Source of the DNA: an uncultured Clostridia bacterium
GTDB taxonomy: Bacteria > Bacillota > Clostridia > Oscillospirales > CAG-272
DNA length: 12,291 bases
Reading direction: 5' to 3'
Assembly (NCBI GenBank): GCA_904501985.1
Contig: CAJGCT010000046.1
Location: forward strand, 1-12,291
This document shows positions 1-5,013 of the stretch, piece by piece. The notes beneath the pieces were generated by a model. That model did not search any database. It saw only the letters and a program-made list of their open reading frames with translations, and was not told the DNA's origin. Position 1 is the first letter of the stretch. Each line of letters opens with the position of its first letter. The position numbers and the translations under genes were made by a program.

Positions 1-228
1 GCTATGAAGGCTGCTGCTACCGAGTCCTTCGGTTACAACACCGACGAGATCGTATCCTCCGACGTTATCGGTATGCGTTACGGTTCTCTCTTCGATGCAA
101 CTCAGACCATGGTTGCAAAGATCGACGACGACACCTATCAGGTACAGGTAGTTTCTTGGTACGACAACGAGAACTCCTACACCAGCCAGATGGTTCGCAC
201 CATTAAGTACTTTGCAGAACTCGCGTAA
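1..228 (+). CDS. gap: Type I glyceraldehyde-3-phosphate dehydrogenase, C-terminal part (5' end outside window)
   Basis: Glycolytic cytosolic enzyme that oxidises glyceraldehyde-3-phosphate to 1,3-bisphosphoglycerate with NAD. Only the last 75 residues or so of an enzyme of about 335 are present; the frame is open to the window edge. Family marks visible are KAAATESFGY and SSDVIG (the S-loop to C-terminal region), GSLFDATQT, and the near-terminal VSWYDNENSYTSQM, which carries residues of the NAD pocket. The catalytic Cys lies upstream and is not visible. The stop codon TAA sits inside the GTAA loop of the first of three hairpin repeats that follow. Family assignment is secure; gap versus a paralogue cannot be settled from the fragment. 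Confidence 0.96.
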   Translation, partial: AMKAAATESFGYNTDEIVSSDVIGMRYGSLFDATQTMVAKIDDDTYQVQVVSWYDNENSYTSQMVRTIKYFAELA

Positions 229-292
229 GCGTGTTCTGCTGCAGAGACTTGCGTAAGCAAGTTATGCTGCTGAACCTCGCGTAAGTGAGGTT
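218..292 (+). repeat. Three tandem 28-bp hairpin repeats with GTAA tetraloops
   Basis: Three short stem-loops recur at an exact 28-bp spacing, loops at 225-228, 253-256 and 281-284. All loops are GTAA, a GNRA-type tetraloop. Stems are 218-224/229-235 (one mismatch), 247-252/257-262 (perfect, ACTTGC with GCAAGT) and 273-280/285-292 (eight pairs including one G-T). Stem bases differ between copies but change in pairs. Copies 1 and 2 are followed by a similar CTGCTG linker. The first copy overlaps the gap stop codon, so the array is the 3' UTR of the gap transcript, upstream of its terminator. Function is unknown; mRNA 3' stabilisation or a protein-binding array is inference. Confidence 0.75.
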
Positions 293-306
293 TCACACAA
301 TGCGTT

Positions 307-345
307 AAACGGAACGGTGAAATCACCGTTCCGTTTTATTTTTAT
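307..345 (+). terminator. Rho-independent terminator of gap
   Basis: A perfect 14-bp inverted repeat, 307-320 with 323-336 (core ACGGAACGGTGA), is followed by a T-rich tract TTTTATTTTTAT. It closes the gap transcript after the repeat array. Confidence 0.92.
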
Positions 346-364
346 CTGTTTTTCGACAAAGCTA

Positions 365-394
365 TTGACACAAAAAGCCTACCCGTGATATAAT
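365..394 (+). promoter_or_regulatory. SigA-type promoter of the zinc-ribbon membrane gene
   Basis: Perfect -35 TTGACA (365-370) and perfect -10 TATAAT (389-394), spacer 18, with an extended -10 TG at 386-387. Start of transcription is expected near 401, about 30 nt before the start codon. Confidence 0.9.
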
Positions 395-432
395 TATAGT
401 ATCAAATTATTTTACCGAGGAGGTACATATCT

Positions 433-903
433 ATGGCAAAATGTCCAAAATGCGGAGTTGAAGTTGAGGAAACCGCAAAGTTTTGTAACGCCTGCGGAGC
501 AAAGCTTGGCGCATCCGACACCTTTTCAGATGCAGCAAACAACATCGCAAACAACATCGCAAATCTCAACAACACCGCAGACACAACCGATCAGTTTGAT
601 GCAAAGGATATCGCAGACAACAAGATAATCGCGCTGTTCTCATATCTTGGAATCCTGTTCCTTATTCCTCTGCTTGCATCTCCCAATTCAAAATACGCGC
701 GTTTCCACGCAAATCAGGGTCTTGTGCTGTTCCTTACGAACATAATTCTCGGAATTGTTGCCGTTATTCCGATTCTCGGATGGATCGTTGGCGGTATCGG
801 AAGCGTTGTTACTTTCATACTCGCAATTCTCGGTATTGTTAATGCTGTTACCGGCAAAGCAAAAGAGCTTCCCTTAATCGGAACGTTCTCCATTCTCAAA
901 TAA
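433..903 (+). CDS. Zinc-ribbon / DUF4870-like multi-pass membrane protein
   Basis: 156-aa protein of unknown function. The N-terminus is a zinc ribbon with two CxxC knuckles, C4/C7 (CPKC) and C18/C21 (CNAC). An Asn/Ala/Ile-rich linker (about 28-60) contains ANNI repeats. Three predicted membrane segments follow at about 64-83, 97-115 and 117-137. RFHANQGLVLF (90-100) between the first two is the typical DUF4870 (Tic20-like) signature. Start ATG is set by a strong GAGGAGG at 417-423, nine bases upstream. The gene is monocistronic between its own promoter (365-394) and terminator (918-951). Zinc-ribbon DUF4870 proteins are common in Firmicutes and uncharacterised. Domain call is firm; role unknown. 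Confidence 0.9.
   Translation: MAKCPKCGVEVEETAKFCNACGAKLGASDTFSDAANNIANNIANLNNTADTTDQFDAKDIADNKIIALFSYLGILFLIPLLASPNSKYARFHANQGLVLFLTNIILGIVAVIPILGWIVGGIGSVVTFILAILGIVNAVTGKAKELPLIGTFSILK
535..570 (+). repeat. In-frame 12-bp tandem repeat in the linker of the zinc-ribbon gene
   Basis: The unit GCAAACAACATC occurs at 535-546 and again at 547-558, with a degenerate third copy at 559-570. It encodes the repeated ANNI of the linker. Because the unit is a multiple of three, copy-number changes would keep the frame. Confidence 0.7.
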
Positions 904-917
904 TCCTGTATAGATTT

Positions 918-951
918 CCGAGGCTGTTTTCACAGCCTCGGTTTTATTTTT
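918..951 (+). terminator. Rho-independent terminator of the zinc-ribbon gene
   Basis: Perfect 10-bp stem, CCGAGGCTGT (918-927) with ACAGCCTCGG (932-941), loop TTTC, followed by TTTTATTTTT. Confidence 0.95.
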
Positions 952-1023
952 CCATCGCCGCACAGAATATCGCCGCGCTTTTGATAATATACATATAGCA
1001 ACAACAAAAAGGAGCGCATCACA

Positions 1024-1302
1024 ATGTACAAACACAGAAAAGCAGATCACATACTGCTCGCCGTAACACTGTTTGCTATATCGGGAGCTTGTCTTGCGTA
1101 CAATATCCGCACTGCGGAAAGCGGCGATATCTCCGTATCTCTGTCGGAGCTTGTAGAATACGAAGGCGAAAAAGCCTCCGCCATAAGCGAATACGCCGCC
1201 GCGAACATCACATACAGCGACGCAGTTGCCGCCGCGGCAAAGCCTGTCACCCCGCCGTCTTCATATGAGCTTCTGCCGCCTATCATAACTCCGCCAAAAT
1301 AA
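1024..1302 (+). CDS. Small single-pass membrane or exported protein, unknown function
   Basis: 92-aa protein I do not recognise. A basic start (MYKHRKADH) is followed by a hydrophobic stretch at about 10-26 (ILLAVTLFAISGACLAY), either a membrane anchor or a signal peptide. The rest is a short Glu/Ala-rich segment ending in a proline-rich tail (PVTPPSSYELLPPIITPPK). The ATG is preceded by AAAGGAG at 1008-1014, nine bases upstream. Only two bases lie between its stop and the start of the M50 protease gene, so the pair is almost certainly co-transcribed and translationally coupled. This makes a partner or regulator of the protease plausible (compare SpoIVFA with SpoIVFB), but no SpoIVFA/LytM domain is visible. 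No convincing SigA promoter was found upstream. Confidence 0.75.
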   Translation: MYKHRKADHILLAVTLFAISGACLAYNIRTAESGDISVSLSELVEYEGEKASAISEYAAANITYSDAVAAAAKPVTPPSSYELLPPIITPPK

Positions 1303-1304
1303 GT

Positions 1305-1892
1305 ATGCAAAAGGAAACAAAAAAGCCGCCGCGGCTCATTATCCGTCCCGCGACGGTTATATTTTTCAGTCTGCTCATACTGCTTGACAAAAGCGCACTT
1401 TCGTTTCTCCCACTCGCCGCCGCGCTGTGTCATGAGCTTGGTCATCTTGCCGTCATGCTCATGCTCGGCGTACCTGTACGGCAGGTAGAGTTGACCGTCT
1501 TCGGGGCGGAAATACGCACTTCGCACATGGCAGTGGGTGCGGCAGGAGCCGCCGCTATCTACGCCGCAGGTGCAGTAGCAAATCTTTTGTCCGCCGTCGG
1601 AGTTCTGTGCATACGCCCTCCGACGCTTGAAGCCGAGTTTTTCGTCGTGTGCTCAATATCCCTCGCATTTCTCAATCTTCTGCCCATACGGACACTTGAC
1701 GGGGGATGCATACTTGAAATCATTGTATCCCATATCGCGCCGTCACATATGACCGTTATTGTTGATGTGATCTCGTCTGCGGCACTGTTTTTTCTGTGGA
1801 TCGCCGCGGTGCATCTGATTCTTGTGTGCGGCGGAAACCTATCGCTTATGCTGTTTTGTCTTTATCTGTTCGTAACGCTTTACCTAAAGTAA
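1305..1892 (+). CDS. M50-family (site-2 type, SpoIVFB-like) intramembrane metalloprotease
   Basis: 195-aa multi-pass membrane protein. The zinc-binding HELGH motif is at 43-47 in a hydrophobic segment. The second conserved M50 motif is NLLPIRTLDGG at 124-134, where Asp132 should be the third zinc ligand. Family members cleave membrane-embedded substrates; SpoIVFB of the same family activates pro-SigmaK in sporulation. Hydrophobic segments lie at about 16-36, 78-102, 112-130 and 148-190. There is no PDZ or CBS domain, and at 195 aa it is shorter than B. subtilis SpoIVFB (288 aa). It follows the 92-aa membrane protein with a two-base gap and no clear Shine-Dalgarno, implying coupling. M50 identity is firm; SpoIVFB orthology is inference. 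Confidence 0.9.
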   Translation: MQKETKKPPRLIIRPATVIFFSLLILLDKSALSFLPLAAALCHELGHLAVMLMLGVPVRQVELTVFGAEIRTSHMAVGAAGAAAIYAAGAVANLLSAVGVLCIRPPTLEAEFFVVCSISLAFLNLLPIRTLDGGCILEIIVSHIAPSHMTVIVDVISSAALFFLWIAAVHLILVCGGNLSLMLFCLYLFVTLYLK

Positions 1893-1921
1893 AAACGCCG
1901 CCTTTTGCCAGGCGGCGTTTT
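1893..1921. terminator. Bidirectional terminator between the M50 gene and rpsR
   Basis: Ten-bp stem AAACGCCGCC (1893-1902) with GGCGGCGTTT (1911-1920) and an eight-base loop. T-runs follow on both strands (TTTT on plus; TTTTT on minus at 1891-1895). It serves the convergent M50 gene and the rpsF-ssb-rpsR operon. Confidence 0.92.
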
Positions 1922-1927
1922 GTTTAA

Positions 1928-2191
1928 TTAGTCGCTGATATAAGGCAGAAGCGCAACGTGACGTGAACGCTTGATAGCGATGGTCAGCTGACGCTGATGC
2001 TTTGCGCAGGTACCGGAAATTCTTCTGGGAAGAATCTTTGCACGCTCGCTGATATACTTGCGAAGTCTTGCAACATCCTTGTAATCGATCTCGTCGATCT
2101 TGTCTGCGCAGAACTGACATACCTTCTTCTTTCTGCGCATACCTGCACGGTAAGGCTTAGAAGCGTCTCTTTCGGTTCTCTCTCTATCCAT
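1928..2191 (-). CDS. rpsR: 30S ribosomal protein S18
   Basis: 87-aa S18, a platform protein of the small subunit that binds as a dimer with S6. The conserved core runs from KKVCQFC to the end, with YKDVARLRKYISERAKILP and GTCAKHQRQLTIAIKRSRHVALLP. It is a putative zinc-binding form: C25 and C28 pair with C62 and H65. The N-terminal 20 residues are strongly basic. The ATG has a textbook AAGGAGG (2201-2207) nine bases upstream. It is the last gene of rpsF-ssb-rpsR, 28 nt after ssb. rplI, which follows in some Firmicutes, is absent here. Confidence 0.98.
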   Translation of the reverse strand: MDRERTERDASKPYRAGMRRKKKVCQFCADKIDEIDYKDVARLRKYISERAKILPRRISGTCAKHQRQLTIAIKRSRHVALLPYISD

Positions 2192-2219
2192 TTTGTGAAA
2201 CCTCCTTGTTTATTTTTGA

Positions 2220-2726
2220 TTAGAACGGCAGCTCGTCGTCACCCTCAAGTGTTTCGAACTGAGGTGCGGCGCCGCCCTGGGATGCCGGAGCCTGTCCGGC
2301 AGGTGTTGAGTACGCCGGCTCGCTGTATGCGGAAGGCATATAAGCCGAGCCTGCATTCTGCTGATACGCGGATCCTTCGCCTCTGGAATCAACAAAGTTG
2401 ATCTCGTCAGCCACAACCTCAGTGGAATACTGCTTGTTGCCCTGCTGATCGTTCCATGTGCGAGTCTGAATGGAGCCGACAACGCAAATAGATGAACCCT
2501 TCTGGAAGTATCTTGATACAAACTCCGCCTGCTGACGCCATGCTGTTACACGGATGAAATCCGCCTGAGGCTGAGCGTTCTGACCGTCCTCTGTTTTTGT
2601 GGCAAAACGACGGTTTACAGCAACAGTAAAGGTGGTAACCATTACTCCGCCGGTGGTCTGTCTCAGTTCGGGAGTTGCCGTAAGGCGACCGCCGAGTATT
2701 ACTTTGTTGAAGTTAAAATTTGCCAT
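2220..2726 (-). CDS. ssb: Single-stranded DNA-binding protein
   Basis: 168-aa SSB that coats ssDNA during replication and repair. An OB-fold spans about 1-110 (NKVILGGRLTATPELR, FTVAVNRRF, DFIRVTAWRQQAEFV, GSIQTRTW, EVVADEINFVDSR). A Gly/Ala/Gln/Tyr/Ser-rich disordered linker follows. The last six residues, DDELPF, are the acidic tip that recruits partner proteins such as RecO and PriA. GGAGG at 2736-2740 sets the ATG. It sits between rpsF and rpsR in the usual Firmicute order, 29 nt after rpsF. Confidence 0.98.
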   Translation of the reverse strand: MANFNFNKVILGGRLTATPELRQTTGGVMVTTFTVAVNRRFATKTEDGQNAQPQADFIRVTAWRQQAEFVSRYFQKGSSICVVGSIQTRTWNDQQGNKQYSTEVVADEINFVDSRGEGSAYQQNAGSAYMPSAYSEPAYSTPAGQAPASQGGAAPQFETLEGDDELPF

Positions 2727-2755
2727 TGTCGTTATCCTCCGTTCCGTTATCCGAA

Positions 2756-3109
2756 TTATTCAGCGTCTGCAGCGGGAGCTTCTTCTGTGGGAGCAGCTAC
2801 AGCCTTAGCAAGCTTCTTCTCGTCATGCTTGATAACGATAGAACGAAGGATGCCGTCGGTGATGCCGAACACACGCTCAAGCTCAAGCGGGAAAGTGGGA
2901 GTGCTCTTGAAGTTTACAAGAACATAGTAGCCTTCGGTAAGGTCGTTGATCGGATATGCCAGCTTGCGCTTGCCCCATTCGTCAACAGACTCGATAGTAC
3001 CGTTAGCCGCGATAAGACCGGTGAACTTGTCAACCAGAGCCTTAACGCCCTCCTCACCCTGCTGTACATCAACGATAAACAGAGTTTCGTAGGATGAAAT
3101 CTTATCCAT
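2756..3109 (-). CDS. rpsF: 30S ribosomal protein S6
   Basis: 117-aa S6, partner of S18 on the platform of the 30S subunit. The ferredoxin-like core is clear: YETLFIVDV, DEWGKRKLAYPINDLTEGYYVLVNF, ERVFGITDGILRSIVIK. A 20-residue Ala/Glu-rich tail (from about 98) extends past the usual end of the fold. First gene of rpsF-ssb-rpsR. The ATG is preceded by GAGGAGGTG (3118-3126), which a segment of the leader could pair with (see 3121-3172). Confidence 0.98.
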   Translation of the reverse strand: MDKISSYETLFIVDVQQGEEGVKALVDKFTGLIAANGTIESVDEWGKRKLAYPINDLTEGYYVLVNFKSTPTFPLELERVFGITDGILRSIVIKHDEKKLAKAVAAPTEEAPAADAE

Positions 3110-3120
3110 TGTTGTTACAC

Positions 3121-3172
3121 CTCCTCATGGACATTAGACCGAACACCTCAAAAATTTGTGTCCGGTAAGGAG
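3121..3172 (-). promoter_or_regulatory. Structured leader of rpsF: hairpin plus anti-Shine-Dalgarno (candidate S6:S18 autoregulatory element)
   Basis: In the rpsF mRNA leader, ACCGGACAC (3166-3158) pairs over nine positions with GUGUUCGGU (3146-3138), around an 11-nt U/A-rich loop. Just 5' of it lies CUCCUU (3172-3167), which can pair with GAGGAG (3126-3121) of the rpsF ribosome binding site and close a larger structure. A CCG-containing leader structure bound by the S6:S18 dimer is known for rpsF in many bacteria. Position and CCG content fit, but I could not verify a match to that published motif, so the link is inference. Confidence 0.5.
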
Positions 3173-3175
3173 AGA

Positions 3176-3199
3176 ATATTTATGCCATGGCATAAATAT
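3176..3199. repeat. 24-bp perfect palindrome in the rpsF 5' UTR
   Basis: A perfect self-complementary stretch centred on CCATGG (3185-3190), with arms ATATTTATGCC. It lies downstream of the rpsF -10 (3216-3221), about 10-33 nt into the expected transcript. It could be an operator or a 5' cap hairpin. As RNA the innermost bases must open to form a loop. Confidence 0.8.
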
Positions 3200-3215
3200 C
3201 CCATACCAAGTATGT

Positions 3216-3244
3216 ATTATATCACACTTTCCCACCGATGTCAA
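3216..3244 (-). promoter_or_regulatory. SigA-type promoter of rpsF-ssb-rpsR
   Basis: On the minus strand, perfect TTGACA (3244-3239), spacer 17, perfect TATAAT (3221-3216), with the extended TG one base upstream of the -10. Transcript start is expected near 3209, giving a leader of about 100 nt. The -35 lies only 36 bases beyond the stop codon of the upstream LRR gene, with no strong terminator between, so read-through is possible. Confidence 0.93.
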
Positions 3245-3280
3245 GGGGTTTGGGAATATTTTTCTGCGTTTCAAAACACG

Positions 3281-3865
3281 TCACTTGCGCACGATATATC
3301 CGTTTTCATCAAGCGAAATATCATCCGGGAAATTCACAAGCTCAACATTCGGACAGCCATAAAACGCAGATTCATCGATAATTATGTCGTGTCTTGGCAC
3401 AACCTCAAAGTACACCTTTTCAAGAGCTGTACTTTCGGCAAATGCCCACTCCCCGATATAAAGCAGCTCACCGGATAGTCGGATAGTTTTAGCCGTAGTA
3501 GCAAAAAAAGCGTGCCGTCCTATCCATGTAACCGTATCGGGAATATACACCGATGTGATTATTGTATCAATCGCCCCCAGCCGGACACCATTAAAAGCAC
3601 TTGCACCTATTGCTGAAATATTATTATTAATGACCACATCTCCGCCCGGCGAGTGGTACTCCTCCAATACAGTGCTGGTCGTACAGAACGCATGCTCATC
3701 GCCGTTGGCTACAGCGTAAGGCACATAGTTATTCTCGGAAGCGGAATCAATGCTTTCGGATATGGACTTCTTGAAGCGAAATGTAAATATACATGTAATT
3801 ATCATTATGCAAAGCAGCAAAAAATTGATAATCGTAAATATAATTAAAATTTGTTTTTTCTGCAT
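3281..3865 (-). CDS. BspA-type leucine-rich repeat (LRR_5) protein, membrane-anchored
   Basis: 194-aa protein with an N-terminal hydrophobic anchor at about 5-29 (ILIIFTIINFLLLCIMIITC) and an outward-facing repeat domain. The repeats have the LRR_5 (BspA, Treponema pallidum type) pattern: ISAIGASAFNGV, VTWIGRHAFFAT, LLYIGEWAFAES and IIIDESAFYGCPNVE, with strand residues such as VYIPDTV and VYFEVVP between. The family is found in surface proteins that bind host or other ligands; no catalytic site is expected. It starts 11 bases after the stop of the C39-like exported protein, so the two are likely one operon. The Shine-Dalgarno is weak (AAGAGAG near 3872-3878). The coding sequence is AT-richer than the flanking ribosomal and lysA genes, consistent with acquisition. 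Confidence 0.82.
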   Translation of the reverse strand: MQKKQILIIFTIINFLLLCIMIITCIFTFRFKKSISESIDSASENNYVPYAVANGDEHAFCTTSTVLEEYHSPGGDVVINNNISAIGASAFNGVRLGAIDTIITSVYIPDTVTWIGRHAFFATTAKTIRLSGELLYIGEWAFAESTALEKVYFEVVPRHDIIIDESAFYGCPNVELVNFPDDISLDENGYIVRK

Positions 3866-3876
3866 ACAGGACTCTC

Positions 3877-4791
3877 TTAATCAAAGTAGTATATCTTTGT
3901 TATGTGTTCGAACTGGAAATCGGAAGCAACCCCAATATAAGCATCGCACATATTAACATAATCACCTGGGTAAGAGTTATAATTAACAGTATCACACACT
4001 GTGAGATGCTGTGCATATATTGTGCTTTCGCTATTAAATCCAGTAGCTCTGCTATTAATTTCGGACACAGGAACCTCTGTAGGCGCAATCACATCTGCTT
4101 CGGTACATATCCGATCGCCGACGATAGGACCGGTAAAACTTCTGCCATAATCGAGACTTGCCGATGACTCCATAACTACGACGCCATGTGAATGGTTCTC
4201 ATACTTTCCAAGTGTTTGATTATACTCAGTTCTGAAGAAATATGCTATTACACCTTCCGGATTCAAATTTCTATAATAAGTAATATTATAGAGTTTTTCT
4301 GCATTTGAGCAACCAGACAAATCGACCACATGGCATTCCTTATCAAAATTATTAGCAATTCGAGACGAATATATATATACAGGATCTCCATTGTACGATG
4401 ATATAAAATTTGTGCCATTTGATGTAATGGTGGCAAAATTCGTGTTGGCATACATTACAGTAACAGGATCTGCATCGCGCACGACGCAATCTCCATCGCG
4501 AACATCAAATACAGCTTCTGTAGTTGTAGCCCCAAGATTATCCAATATCATAGCACAGCACGTTACCATACATCCGCCATAAACCACTCTGTTATACCAA
4601 TTGTATGTAGTATCCCCTACAGTATTTGTAAGGAGAGTAAGATTATCTGTTTCAAAATTTGGCGTACCTTGATTGGTAAAATACCTATGGTTATTTGCAT
4701 CGAAGCCATCACTATCCGCTGTAAGCACAGATGAACACAACATCATAGCGCATATTGCAACAGATGTTACACGCAACAATCTTTTTCTCAT
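3877..4791 (-). CDS. Secreted peptidase C39-like (papain-fold) protein
   Basis: 304 aa from the ATG at 4791, chosen because AAGGAAGG (4807-4800) lies eight bases upstream; the frame extends to a TTG at 4815 without a better site. A signal peptide covers about 1-25 (MRKRLLRVTS, a hydrophobic core, then LTADS). VYGGCMVTCCAMILDNLGA (70-88) matches the catalytic Cys motif of C39-like cysteine peptidases, with C74 as the likely nucleophile. HSHGVVVMES (200-209) gives the matching His, probably H202. An acidic third residue could be D214 or D226. Several further Cys residues would allow disulfides. The protein could be an active protease or a degenerate papain-fold adhesin. First gene of a pair with the LRR protein, with its own promoter (4864-4892). 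AT-rich compared with its neighbours. Confidence 0.65.
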   Translation of the reverse strand: MRKRLLRVTSVAICAMMLCSSVLTADSDGFDANNHRYFTNQGTPNFETDNLTLLTNTVGDTTYNWYNRVVYGGCMVTCCAMILDNLGATTTEAVFDVRDGDCVVRDADPVTVMYANTNFATITSNGTNFISSYNGDPVYIYSSRIANNFDKECHVVDLSGCSNAEKLYNITYYRNLNPEGVIAYFFRTEYNQTLGKYENHSHGVVVMESSASLDYGRSFTGPIVGDRICTEADVIAPTEVPVSEINSRATGFNSESTIYAQHLTVCDTVNYNSYPGDYVNMCDAYIGVASDFQFEHITKIYYFD

Positions 4792-4863
4792 AGTAGTTAC
4801 CTTCCTTTTATTCAAAATAATAATGCAAGTGCTTTTACAGTAAATTAAACGCTTTGCATATAT

Positions 4864-4892
4864 ATTTTACCACATATTGTTCTTTTTGTCAA
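4864..4892 (-). promoter_or_regulatory. SigA-type promoter of the C39-like/LRR pair
   Basis: Minus strand TTGACA (4892-4887), spacer 17, TAAAAT (4869-4864). Transcription start is expected near 4857, leaving a leader of about 65 nt. It is divergent from the lysA promoter. Confidence 0.8.
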
Positions 4893-4904
4893 TCTAGGTA
4901 TAAC

Positions 4905-4948
4905 AATTTAAAAACTTTATTTGCAGAATAATTTAAAAATTTTATTTG
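4905..4948 (+). repeat. Two imperfect 19-bp AT-rich direct repeats abutting the lysA -35
   Basis: Copies at 4905-4923 and 4930-4948, 25 bp apart, differ at one position (C or T at base 11). The second copy runs into the lysA -35 (TTGACA, 4946-4951). The core is AATTTAAAAA followed by TTTATTTG. The repeats lie in the divergent region between the C39-like gene and lysA. They may act as an UP element or operator, or be a small duplication. Confidence 0.7.
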
Positions 4949-4974
4949 ACATAACGCCGCTTGTGTGCTATAAT
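4946..4974 (+). promoter_or_regulatory. SigA-type promoter of lysA
   Basis: Perfect TTGACA (4946-4951), spacer 17, perfect TATAAT (4969-4974), with extended TG at 4966-4967. Expected start near 4981, leaving a leader of about 33 nt; no room for a lysine riboswitch. Confidence 0.93.
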
Positions 4975-5013
4975 TATCCTTGGAATAAAATTTAACATAG
5001 GAGCGACAAGACG

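Noticed and set aside
218..292. CRISPR-like array
   Set aside because: The 28-bp period comes from whole tandem hairpin units with no unique spacers, only three copies and no cas genes.
1047..1526. 159-codon open frame on the minus strand
   Set aside because: Antisense to the small membrane gene and the start of the M50 gene, no ribosome site, no recognisable domain; the plus-strand HELGH reading is decisive.
3262..3280. Small inverted repeat GTTTTGAAAC after the LRR gene as a terminator
   Set aside because: Short AT stem followed by A-rich rather than T-rich sequence on the coding strand.
4792..4815. TTG at 4815 as start of the C39-like gene
   Set aside because: The AAGGAAGG site at 4800-4807 lies inside that extension and is correctly spaced for the ATG at 4791, which also gives a normal signal peptide.
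4856..5013. Lysine riboswitch upstream of lysA
   Set aside because: The promoter sits about 33 nt from the start codon's ribosome-site region, leaving no room for a riboswitch.
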